From Planctomycetes bacterium MalM25 (GTDB lineage: Bacteria > Planctomycetota > Planctomycetia > Pirellulales > Lacipirellulaceae): a stretch of 64,000 nucleotides of DNA. Under the pieces are notes generated by a model. That model had not been told where the DNA came from and did not search any database. It saw nothing but the letters and a program-made list of their open reading frames with translations. Position 1 is the stretch's first letter. Each line of letters begins with the position of its first letter. Below are positions 56,504 to 64,000 of this stretch, piece after piece. The DNA lies in contig CP036424.1 in the NCBI GenBank assembly GCA_007745835.1, positions 2,715,968 to 2,779,967 of the forward strand. The letters run 5' to 3'. The position numbers and the translations under genes were made by a program.

Positions 56504-59476
56504 ATGGTGAGGCTGCGAACACCGAACCTGGGCTCCACGCCTCCTGTTAGGAGGCGGCCCGGTCGCTGCGTCTTGACGCTGGGAGCCTTGCTGGCTCTGG
56601 CCGTTTCGTCGCCAGCGCGTGCGTCGCTCTTCCAGCACTTCGACGCCTCGCTTCCCGATTCCTACATCGACCAGGGGGGGACGGGCGTCTGGCTCGATCA
56701 ATCAGGGAACGGCCTGCACGCCGTGGATGATTCTTCCGGATCGGGCTCAGTGACCCTCTCGACGGACGCATCGGTCTTTCCGACTGGCTACAGCAGCCTC
56801 CGGTTCCAAGGCAGCAACTCGAACAACTACGGTCGCGTCCGTTTGATGACTTCCGGTCTCTCTTCGATGTTGCTCGATCAATCGGGCCCCGACGCCATGG
56901 GCTTCAGCATCTTCGTCGTCGCCAAGGGAGACTCCCCGTCTCCGGTGAGCACCTGGAACGACCTGATCGGCAACACGACCGACGTCGGAGACGGCGCCTT
57001 CTTGATGCGTTTCGCCGAGGACAACGGCCGGTTCCAAGCGGCCCTGGGTGGGCTGACCGTACAGAACAACTTCTCGGGCCAGAACAACTACGGCGCGGGG
57101 GAGGGCTCGGTCTACGCATTCCAGTACGACCCGAGCAATCAAGCCGGAGAGATCTTCCTAGCCAGCTCGCACAACGACTACGTGCAAGTGTTCAACCTAA
57201 GCGATTCGGTCACCGACCGCGACTTCTCCAACAACGACCCGCTGACGCTCGGCAAGGCGTTCGACAACATCTCGCGACTCTTCGTTGGGCACGTCGGCGA
57301 AGTGAAGGTCTTCGACGAGGCCCTGCCGGCGAGCCTCTTCCAGGGCGAGATCGAATCGCTCGCATCTAAGTGGACGGCGAGCCCCGACGGGCGACTCGAT
57401 CTGGTGGTCGATCGTGCGACCGGTGGGGTGACACTCCACAGCCCGGGGAGCCTCGACGTCCCCCTCGCTGGTCTCAGCCTGAAGAGCCCTTCGGGATCGC
57501 TGGACCCGAGCGACTGGCGACCGATCGCCGAAACCGACAACAGCAGCGGCCCGTGGCTCGAATTGAAAGCCGACGCGACCGAGCTCGCCGAGGCGACCCT
57601 CGGCACAGCCACACTCTCGCCCGGGGAGAGCCTCGACCTCGGCGCGGTGCTCGCCCTGAACGGGGAGCCCGACCTCGTCGCCACCTACGCCGACCCGTTG
57701 AGCCTGGATACTCGGGACGTGTTGGTCCGCTATGTCAACGCGCCGCCGGCGGGTCTCCTACCCGGCGATTACAACGACGACGGCGAGGTCAACAGCGCCG
57801 ACTACACCCGGTGGCGAGATGGCGAGGGGCAGGACATCGCGTTCCCCAACGAAGTCGTCTCACTAGGCCGTGTTACCCAAGAAGACTACGGCGTCTGGTC
57901 AGACCATTTCGGCGCCACTCCTGCGTCCTCGGCTTCGCAAGTCCCCGAGGCGCGCGCCTCGATGGTCGGCGCGCTGGCGATGGTGCTGACCGCGTCCTTC
58001 GTTCGCCGGATTCCGAACACGCTGATCGGGTCGGCGGCGCTGGTCCTGGCGTCGCTGTCGTTGACCGCCCCCGCCTCGGCACAGGACGCCACCGTTGGCG
58101 TCTACTACTACCCGTGGTGGGACACGCACAACTGGGACGAGACGCTCCGCGCCCGCATGCTCCCCGAGGATCATCGCCCGACGGCTGGCTACTCGCGCAG
58201 TTCCGACCCGGGGGTGATCGAGGACCACATCAACCAGAGCCACCGCGGCAACATCTCCCTCTGGGCGAGCAGCTGGTGGGGCCCCGGCTCGGTGGAAGAC
58301 ACGGTGCTCCAGACCAGCATCCTGACGCACCCCCGCGCGGGCGAGCTCAAGCACGCCGTGCATTACGAGTCGACCGGACGGTTCGGTTCCTTCAGCTCGC
58401 CCGACTTCTCGGTGCTCAAATCGGATTTGCTCTACCTTGCCGAGAACGTCTTCGACGACCCCAACTACTACCGCATCGATGACCGCCCGGTCGTTTTCAT
58501 GTACGTGACCCGGGCCTACTTCGACGCCCCGGCGGCCCAACAGGCGCTCGCCGCCGCGCGGCAGTCGGTGCTCGACGATTACGGCTACGACCCCTACATC
58601 GTCGGCGACGAGGTCTTCAACGCCTCGTTCAATGCAACGCGGGCGAGCCACTTCGACGCGGTGACGACCTTCGACGTCTACGCGATGTCAGGACTCAGCA
58701 GCGGGGCGGTCGACGCGGCTGACATCCAGCGGGCCGCCAACAAGTACGCGGCGGCCGAGAACGCCGGCGCGACGGTCATCCCGGGAGTGACTCCCGGCTA
58801 CAACGACACGGGGGTGCGGTCGGGCAATCGCCCCACGGGCCGCTACTACACCGGGGACACCATCGCCGACGCCGGGGACGTGTTCACCGACCTGATCGAT
58901 CAGGCCGCTTTGCCGTACGTCGATGAGGAAGTCGACCGCTTGCTGCTCGTCAACTCGTTCAACGAGTGGCACGAGGACACCCAGATCGAGGCCTCGGTCG
59001 TCACCGCCCCCAGCAACACGGACGACTCGTCCACTGGCGACCAGTTCACGCAGGGCGTGACCTACGAGGGCTACGGCACGAAGTACCTCGATCTGCTGCG
59101 CACTCACACCACCCCCGGGGCGCCAGTCTTGATCGATGGCGACGCCGACTTCGACGGCGACCTCGACATGGACGACCTGCCCGCTTTCGCCGCCGCTTGG
59201 GGGGAAGAGAATCTTGTTAACGGTGTGCGTGTGGGCGGCTACGCCAGCCGCATCGCCAGGCCCGATTTCAACTACGATGGCGTCGTCGATTTCGAGGACT
59301 GGTTCGTGATGCGAACCGCCCACCCCTCGGTCAGCAACGCGACGCTGGCGTCGCTTCTCGCGACGCCGGAACCCGGCTCGATCGTCTCATGCGGAATCGC
59401 CCTGGTGATGGCCTCCTGGCGCAGGCCGCGGCATCGGCAGGGCTCGGCTCGAATAGGCCAAGGAGAACAACTGTAA
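56504..59476 (+). CDS. Tandem protein: LamG-dockerin-PEP part fused to GH99-like part with dockerin and PEP-CTERM
   Basis: 990 residues from the ATG MVRLRTPNLGS. Part 1: signal peptide (CVLTLGALLALAVSSPARA), LamG-like lectin domain ~40-290 (LFQHFDASLPDSYIDQGGTG, IFVVAKGDSPSP), dockerin-like GDYNDDGEVNSADYTRWRDG near 425-475, then a PEP-CTERM-like VPEARASMVGALAMVLTAS from residue ~480. Part 2 begins with an internal signal-peptide-like NTLIGSAALVLASLSLTAP-ASA, then a GH99-like domain (~527-860: VGVYYYPWWDTHNWDETLRA, LLLVNSFNEWHEDTQIEAS with the GH99 acidic motif), EF-hand dockerins DGDADFDGDLDMDDLPAFAA and DFNYDGVVDFEDWFVM, ending in PEPGSIVSCGIALVMASWRR. No stop, ATG or GTG separates the parts. 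Likely endo-acting alpha-mannanase-like; specificity inferred. Confidence 0.85.
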   Translation: MVRLRTPNLGSTPPVRRRPGRCVLTLGALLALAVSSPARASLFQHFDASLPDSYIDQGGTGVWLDQSGNGLHAVDDSSGSGSVTLSTDASVFPTGYSSLRFQGSNSNNYGRVRLMTSGLSSMLLDQSGPDAMGFSIFVVAKGDSPSPVSTWNDLIGNTTDVGDGAFLMRFAEDNGRFQAALGGLTVQNNFSGQNNYGAGEGSVYAFQYDPSNQAGEIFLASSHNDYVQVFNLSDSVTDRDFSNNDPLTLGKAFDNISRLFVGHVGEVKVFDEALPASLFQGEIESLASKWTASPDGRLDLVVDRATGGVTLHSPGSLDVPLAGLSLKSPSGSLDPSDWRPIAETDNSSGPWLELKADATELAEATLGTATLSPGESLDLGAVLALNGEPDLVATYADPLSLDTRDVLVRYVNAPPAGLLPGDYNDDGEVNSADYTRWRDGEGQDIAFPNEVVSLGRVTQEDYGVWSDHFGATPASSASQVPEARASMVGALAMVLTASFVRRIPNTLIGSAALVLASLSLTAPASAQDATVGVYYYPWWDTHNWDETLRARMLPEDHRPTAGYSRSSDPGVIEDHINQSHRGNISLWASSWWGPGSVEDTVLQTSILTHPRAGELKHAVHYESTGRFGSFSSPDFSVLKSDLLYLAENVFDDPNYYRIDDRPVVFMYVTRAYFDAPAAQQALAAARQSVLDDYGYDPYIVGDEVFNASFNATRASHFDAVTTFDVYAMSGLSSGAVDAADIQRAANKYAAAENAGATVIPGVTPGYNDTGVRSGNRPTGRYYTGDTIADAGDVFTDLIDQAALPYVDEEVDRLLLVNSFNEWHEDTQIEASVVTAPSNTDDSSTGDQFTQGVTYEGYGTKYLDLLRTHTTPGAPVLIDGDADFDGDLDMDDLPAFAAAWGEENLVNGVRVGGYASRIARPDFNYDGVVDFEDWFVMRTAHPSVSNATLASLLATPEPGSIVSCGIALVMASWRRPRHRQGSARIGQGEQL

Positions 59477-60522
59477 TGTTAGGCGCTGTTCCCTTCGCGT
59501 TCCTCGTCTGCCGCCCCAAGCGGCCGCGACGCGGATTCACGCTCGTCGAACTTCTCGTGGTGATCGCGATCATCGGCATCTTGGTGGCGCTGCTGCTACC
59601 CGCCGTGCAAGCAGCCCGCGAGGCCGCTCGCCGAGCGCAATGCGTCAACCAGCTGAAGCAGCTCGGGCTGGCGATCATCAACCACGAGGCCGCCCAGCAA
59701 GAGTACCCGCCGGGTTCGGTCGTCTACGGCCCCTGGTGGCGGCGCAACCAAGAGTTGATGCCTTTCGATTGCACCGGCTCCACGGACGACTGCACCGGGG
59801 AGAACTGGGCCATCGAGATTTTGCCGTACCTCGAAGAGCAAGCGCTCTACGATATGTACGACCACGACGAACGGAACTTCGCTCTGGGCGATCCGGACGG
59901 GGACGGCCAGATCAACCAGAAGGTGCGCGACACCCGGCTCGAGGCGATGCTCTGCCCATCGGATGCGTTCGCCCAAGAGTGGGGAGGCGCCTTGGGCCCC
60001 GGCTCCTATCAGGCGATGGCCGGCGTCATCGCTCAGACCGACAGCGGCAGGTGGTTCAACTGGACAAGCCCCTACATCGGCAGCAGCAATCCGACCGTCG
60101 ATGAAATGAAAGATTACTTCCAATACCGCGGATTGTTCTACAACGTCGGTCTGCCGGGGCTGAGCGTTGCGAAGTCAGCGAACGTCATCGACGGGACCTC
60201 GAAGACGTTCATGGTCGGCGAGTTCCACGTGGTGAACCCCACCCCGGATTCGAGACCGCTCTACTGGGCGGTCACCCAGCGATGGTACGCCCGTGGCGAG
60301 GCGATGGCCGATCCGTTGCTCAGGAGCTCGGACCTCCAGTACTGCCTCGACAACATGGTGACGGCGCCCCAATGGGCCTGCAGCCGGGCGTACGGGTCGA
60401 GCCACCCGGGAGACGGCGGCAACTGGCTGCGTATCGACGGCTCGGTCGCTTTCCTCACCACCTCGATCGATGGCGCACTCTACGAAGCCTTGGCGACAAT
60501 CGCGGGCGAAGACGGCTTCTGA
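59476..60522 (+). CDS. DUF1559 prepilin-like protein
   Basis: 348 residues from the ATG MLGAVPFAFLVC. This ATG shares its A with the preceding TAA (TAATG), with an AGGAGAA ribosome-binding site 11 nt upstream, so it is translationally coupled to the GH99-like gene. The leader [20 protein letters not shown] is followed by [20 protein letters not shown]. Body: VIDGTSKTFMVGEFHVVNPT, SSHPGDGGNWLRIDGSVAFL. Same role as the other pseudopilin-like paralogs. Confidence 0.9.
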   Translation: MLGAVPFAFLVCRPKRPRRGFTLVELLVVIAIIGILVALLLPAVQAAREAARRAQCVNQLKQLGLAIINHEAAQQEYPPGSVVYGPWWRRNQELMPFDCTGSTDDCTGENWAIEILPYLEEQALYDMYDHDERNFALGDPDGDGQINQKVRDTRLEAMLCPSDAFAQEWGGALGPGSYQAMAGVIAQTDSGRWFNWTSPYIGSSNPTVDEMKDYFQYRGLFYNVGLPGLSVAKSANVIDGTSKTFMVGEFHVVNPTPDSRPLYWAVTQRWYARGEAMADPLLRSSDLQYCLDNMVTAPQWACSRAYGSSHPGDGGNWLRIDGSVAFLTTSIDGALYEALATIAGEDGF

Positions 60523-60601
60523 CCAACGATCGACCCTTCGGATCCGCTACGAAAGACGCAAGAACCCTCCCCGTCCCCCTTAGCCAGATATCACAGGAAT
60601 C

Positions 60602-61084
60602 ATGTTTGGCACAACACAATCGCACCGCTACCACGGCGACTTCTGCTCGGCGGTTATGGCCGCGTTGCTGCTGGCGGCCATCGGCTGTAACAACTCGAAG
60701 TTCGAGTTCGCCGAGGTCCAGGGGAGCGTGACCCTCGACGGGCAGCCGGTGCCCGAGGCCAAGGTGGTCTACATGCCCGTGGCCAGCAACGACGACGGCG
60801 AGGCGGGGCCTTACTCGCAAGGCGTAACCGACGCCGAGGGGCGATACACGCTGAAGTCGGTGGAGCCGAGCCCACACAAGGGTGCGGTTGTCGGACAGCA
60901 CAAGATCGTCGTGAGCACAAAGAGGGCTCACCTCGATCCCGATAAGCTCGACGTCGAAATCATCGATTCGCCGGAGACCATCCCGCGCCAATACACCTAT
61001 TACAAGCGGACGCCTCTGACGTTCGAGGTCCCGTCCGGAGGGACCGAGATCGCCGACTTCCAACTCACCAGCTCCCGCCGCTAA
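60602..61084 (+). CDS. Small lipoprotein with carboxypeptidase-regulatory-like domain
   Basis: 160 residues, MFGTTQSHRYHGDF. The leader VMAALLLAAIGC has a lipobox-like AIGC. The mature domain FEFAEVQGSVTLDGQPVPEA, GVTDAEGRYTLKSVEP, VVGQHKIVVSTKRA and VPSGGTEIADFQL aligns along its length with 5623-6072. It is placed 79 bp after a DUF1559 gene and 31 bp before a sulfatase gene, the same order as in the 2.1-7.8 kb module. Confidence 0.88.
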   Translation: MFGTTQSHRYHGDFCSAVMAALLLAAIGCNNSKFEFAEVQGSVTLDGQPVPEAKVVYMPVASNDDGEAGPYSQGVTDAEGRYTLKSVEPSPHKGAVVGQHKIVVSTKRAHLDPDKLDVEIIDSPETIPRQYTYYKRTPLTFEVPSGGTEIADFQLTSSRR

Positions 61085-61115
61085 CCCGCTCCCGCACCAA
61101 GAGTGCACACCGCGA

Positions 61116-63803
61116 ATGACGCTCCTCTCGCCACCCCGTCGACTCGGCCAAACGCTCCTGCTTCTGAGCGCCGCGATCGCCGCACAGGCGGGCGGAAGCG
61201 AATGCGCGGGCGACGAAACGGTTCGGCGTTTGCCCAACATCATCGTCATCGTCGCGGACGATATGGGGTACGGCGACCCGGGATGCTTCAACCCCGCTTC
61301 GCGTATCGCGACGCCCCACATCGACTCGCTCGCCGCGAGCGGAATGAAGTTCACCGACGCCCACGCCCCCGGGCCGCTCTGCCATCTCTCTCGCTACGGG
61401 CTCCTCACCGGCGAGTACCCCTTCCGCACCGACGTGACCCTCTGGCCGACCGAGGCAGTCGTCCGCGAGGGGCAAGAAACTATCGCGACCGTGGCCCGGC
61501 GCGCCGGCTACCAGACCTCGATGGTCGGCAAGTGGCACCTCGGCTTCGACGAGAAGGGCTACGACAAGCCGCTGCGGGGCGGGCCGGTCGATCGCGGTTT
61601 TGACACCTTCTTCGGGATGCGTGCCTCGACCGACATCCCGCCCTACTACTACATCCGCGGCGACCGGGCGACCGAGCAGCCGACGGCTTCGATCGAAGAC
61701 GACTTCTCAAGCGACTGGTCACGGATCCAAGGCCGCCGCCGGCTTGCCGGCAAGATTGCGCCAGGAATGAAACTGGAAGAGGTGCTACCGCGGTTCACCG
61801 ATGAGGCGATCCGCGTCCTCGAAAGCCACGTCGTCGATCAAGAAGATCGCCCCTTCCTGCACTACCTCGCCTACCCGGCGCCGCACACGCCCTGGCTCCC
61901 CTCGGAGGAGCACCGAGGCGAAAGCGGCGCCGGTCTCTACGGCGACTTCACTCAGATGGTCGACGCGGAGATCGGACGCGTGGTGGCGGCCCTGAAGAAC
62001 GCCGGCGTTTGGGAGGAGACTCTGCTCATCTTCACGTCAGACAACGGCCCGTGCTGGTACGACGACGACGTGGCCAAGTTTGGTCACGACTCGGCCGGCG
62101 GCCTGCGTGGCATGAAGGGCGACGCCTGGGAGGCGGGCCACCGGATGCCGTTTATCGTCACCTGGCCCGGCGTCGTGCAAGCCGATGCAACCTCGATGCG
62201 GACAATCTGCTTCACGGACCTCTTGGCGACCTTCGCCGACCTCCTCGAGCAGCCACTCGAAGACCGCATTGCTCCAGACAGTTATAGCTTCTTGCCCGAG
62301 CTGCTCGACGTTCAGCCAGAAGACAAAGCCCTGCGTCCCCCGGTGGTCACCCAAGCGGGCAGTGCTCCCGAGATGTTCGCGATCCGACACGAGCGTTGGA
62401 AACTCATCAACGGACTGGGCTCGGGCGGCTTCTCAAAGCCGAAGCGGATCAAGACCTCCGAGAGTGGGCCTGCCGGACAACTCTACGACCTCGACTCGGA
62501 CCGCGGCGAGCAAGAAAACCTCTACGAAGAACGCGCCAGCGTGGTGGCGGGCGCACTACGGGTGCTGAAGCGGACCCAAGAAGAGCCCATCCCACGGTCC
62601 GCCCTCCGCCCCTCCGACGCGGTGAGCACGGACACGCTCCACGGGAAGGTGATGTGCGGCTACCAGGGCTGGTTTAACGTGCCGGACGACGGCATGCGGC
62701 TCGGGTGGAAGCACTGGGTGCGGACATCCAAGAAGCCCTTCGGACCGGGCAACGTGACGATCGACCTGTGGCCCGAAGTCTCCGAGCTCAGTGAGGAAGA
62801 ACGCTACGCTACCGATTTCCGCCTCGCCGGAGGGGATGCCGCCGAGGTCTACAGCAGCGTCAACGAGAAGACGATCCGCCGCCACTTCGAGTGGATGCGC
62901 GAGTACGGCATCGACGGCGCCTTCTTGCAGCGCTTCGCGAATGGCCTCACCAACGACAGGATCCTGAAGAACAAGGACCGGGTGCTGGCCGGCGTGAGGT
63001 CCGCCGCCGCCGCGACGGGGCGCGCCTACGTCGTGATGTACGACCTGTCCGGCTTGAAGGCGGGTCAGACCGAACGGGTGCTGGATGACTGGCGGGAGCT
63101 GCGCAACCGCCGCCGAGTCACCTCGGACGCGAGCTACCTCTCGCACAACGGCAAGCCGCTGGTCGCGATCTGGGGAGTTGGTTTCTCCGACGGCTCGAAG
63201 CCGCGAGAGTACACGCTTGACGAATGCCGCCGGCTCATCGCGGAGATCAAAGCCTCGGGGTGCTCCGTCATGCTCGGGGTGCCGAGCGGATGGCGGACGC
63301 TGACGCGCGACGCGATGCGTGACAAGCGTCTGCACGAGGTCATCGAGATGGCCGATGTCATCAGCCCCTGGACTCCGGGCCGCTACCGCAACCGAGAGCA
63401 GGTCCTCACGCACGCCAAGGAGCGTTGGACGCCGGATGGCGAATGGTGCTCGGAACGTGGCGTCGACTATTTGCCGGTCGTCTTCCCCGGCTTTAGCTGG
63501 CACAACCTCACGGGCGACCCGCTCGACGACATCCCGCGGGAGGGTGGTCGCTTCCTCTGGTCGCAGTGCGTCGCCGCCAAGCGGGCGGGAGCCAAGATGA
63601 TCTACGTCGCCATGTTCGACGAGGTCGATGAGGGCACGGCGATCTTCAAATGCACCAACGAACCGCCCGTCGGCGAGGGAGTGCGATTCCTCACCTACGA
63701 AGGCCTACCGAGCGATCACTACCTGTGGCTCACCGGCGAAGCGGGGCGGATGCTCCGTGGCGAAAGGCCCGCGACCCGAGTTCTGCCGCGGAGGAACAAG
63801 TGA
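61116..63803 (+). CDS. Sulfatase fused to GH71/99-like glycoside hydrolase
   Basis: An 895-residue protein with signal peptide (LGQTLLLLSAAIAAQAGG). The sulfatase domain (~40-480) shows LPNIIVIVADDMGYGDPGCF, ASGMKFTDAHAPGPLCHLSR, GKWHLGFDEKGYDKPLRGG, LIFTSDNGPCWYDDDVAKF and AIRHERWKLINGLGSGGFS. The formylglycine site is Cys89-His-Leu-Ser-Arg93, with Leu where C-x-P-x-R requires Pro. The C-terminal ~380 residues (from ~507) are a GH71/99-like domain closely matching 47696-51280: HGKVMCGYQGWFNVPDDGMR, HFEWMREYGIDGAFLQRFAN, VVFPGFSWHNLTGDP and VAMFDEVDEGTAIFKCTNEP. This suggests coupled desulfation and chain cleavage of one substrate. The TGA overlaps the next GTG. Confidence 0.9.
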   Translation: MTLLSPPRRLGQTLLLLSAAIAAQAGGSECAGDETVRRLPNIIVIVADDMGYGDPGCFNPASRIATPHIDSLAASGMKFTDAHAPGPLCHLSRYGLLTGEYPFRTDVTLWPTEAVVREGQETIATVARRAGYQTSMVGKWHLGFDEKGYDKPLRGGPVDRGFDTFFGMRASTDIPPYYYIRGDRATEQPTASIEDDFSSDWSRIQGRRRLAGKIAPGMKLEEVLPRFTDEAIRVLESHVVDQEDRPFLHYLAYPAPHTPWLPSEEHRGESGAGLYGDFTQMVDAEIGRVVAALKNAGVWEETLLIFTSDNGPCWYDDDVAKFGHDSAGGLRGMKGDAWEAGHRMPFIVTWPGVVQADATSMRTICFTDLLATFADLLEQPLEDRIAPDSYSFLPELLDVQPEDKALRPPVVTQAGSAPEMFAIRHERWKLINGLGSGGFSKPKRIKTSESGPAGQLYDLDSDRGEQENLYEERASVVAGALRVLKRTQEEPIPRSALRPSDAVSTDTLHGKVMCGYQGWFNVPDDGMRLGWKHWVRTSKKPFGPGNVTIDLWPEVSELSEEERYATDFRLAGGDAAEVYSSVNEKTIRRHFEWMREYGIDGAFLQRFANGLTNDRILKNKDRVLAGVRSAAAATGRAYVVMYDLSGLKAGQTERVLDDWRELRNRRRVTSDASYLSHNGKPLVAIWGVGFSDGSKPREYTLDECRRLIAEIKASGCSVMLGVPSGWRTLTRDAMRDKRLHEVIEMADVISPWTPGRYRNREQVLTHAKERWTPDGEWCSERGVDYLPVVFPGFSWHNLTGDPLDDIPREGGRFLWSQCVAAKRAGAKMIYVAMFDEVDEGTAIFKCTNEPPVGEGVRFLTYEGLPSDHYLWLTGEAGRMLRGERPATRVLPRRNK

Positions 63804-64000
63804 CACCGGAGACTTCTCCACCGCGGCGCCACCGCTCCGGATGGGCGCGTTTCGTCTTGCTGACTCTCTTCCTCCTCGGCCCGTCGCTGTGCGCAGCGGG
63901 CGACCGGCTGAACGTGCTGATGATCGTCATCGACGATCTCCGCCCCGAACTGCACACTTACGGCATCGACGCGGTCAGCACGCCGAACATCGACGCCTTC
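63800..64000 (+). CDS. Sulfatase, N-terminal part, runs off right edge
   Basis: The frame opens at GTG 63800, overlapping the preceding stop (GTGA), and is open to the window edge, 67 codons. A signal peptide follows a basic N-terminus (FVLLTLFLLGPSLCAAG). Then NVLMIVIDDLRPELHTYGID and VSTPNIDAF match the metal-binding start of iduronate-2-sulfatase-like enzymes. The C-x-P-x-R motif would lie beyond the edge. Translational coupling to the sulfatase-GH fusion suggests both act on the same polysaccharide. Confidence 0.85.
   Translation, partial: MTPETSPPRRHRSGWARFVLLTLFLLGPSLCAAGDRLNVLMIVIDDLRPELHTYGIDAVSTPNIDAF

Noticed and set aside
1-64000. CRISPR arrays, rRNA genes, riboswitches
   Set aside because: No array of equal repeats with spacers, no rRNA sequence and no convincing riboswitch aptamer was seen. 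The 9-bp-periodic repeats are too short and degenerate to be CRISPR.

Overview
The window looks like a chromosomal segment from a high-G+C planctomycete, most likely order Pirellulales (Lacipirellulaceae-like). This is an inference from family content: five DUF1559 pseudopilin-like proteins with the [20 protein letters not shown] leader, PEP-CTERM and dockerin-type surface proteins, an LEPLEGRLLLA anchoring leader, secreted sulfatases with a secreted formylglycine-generating enzyme (FGE), an ECF sigma/FecR pair, a TPR Ser/Thr kinase with a DWG motif, and many small regulatory-like lipoproteins. No rRNA or marker gene is present to fix the genus.

Layout. 1-1.7 kb: an ABC exporter running off the left edge, behind a winged-helix regulator. 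2.1-7.8 kb: module 1, with an ECF sigma factor, a FecR/LamG membrane protein, a DUF1559 protein, a lipoprotein and a PEP-CTERM sulfatase. 8-18.8 kb: general functions (Ser/Thr kinase, TonB-dependent receptor, FHA-GGDEF diguanylate cyclase, HrpA helicase). 18.9-38.2 kb: a nucleobase-catabolism region. It encodes cytosine deaminase, a uracil-type NCS2 permease, a PreA-like dihydropyrimidine dehydrogenase, dihydropyrimidinase, beta-ureidopropionase, a class III (beta-alanine/AGXT2-type) aminotransferase, a methylmalonate/malonate semialdehyde dehydrogenase and a hydroxyisourate hydrolase. Together these cover nearly the whole reductive route from cytosine/uracil to acetyl-CoA. Interspersed are small low-G+C or broken genes, two of them bracketed by inverted copies of a roughly 40-bp, 9-bp-periodic repeat, plus REP-like hairpins. 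A genuine FGE and a second DUF1559/lipoprotein cluster also lie here.

38.3-42.5 kb: tRNA-Glu(CUC), an ABC ATPase with a large membrane partner, a MazG-like protein and tRNA-Arg(UCU). 42.5-45.1 kb: a mobile-element graveyard behind tRNA-Arg, with an integrase remnant, a complete IS3-family element with terminal inverted repeats and a candidate -1 frameshift site, and a frameshifted IS5-type transposase remnant.

45.2-64 kb: a locus that looks dedicated to a sulfated polysaccharide. It holds two paralogous PEP-CTERM proteins, three GH71/GH99-like glycoside hydrolase proteins (one fused to a sulfatase, one a double protein with an internal sorting signal), a sodium:solute symporter, a GntR/LacI-hybrid regulator, DUF1559 and lipoprotein genes, and a further sulfatase running off the right edge. 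Three promoters in this locus share one architecture: -35, a 16-bp spacer holding a TACCA-N4-TGGTA palindrome, then -10. This points to one local regulon, probably controlled by the GntR-type protein at 54.8-55.9 kb. That promoter set is the most interesting signal found.
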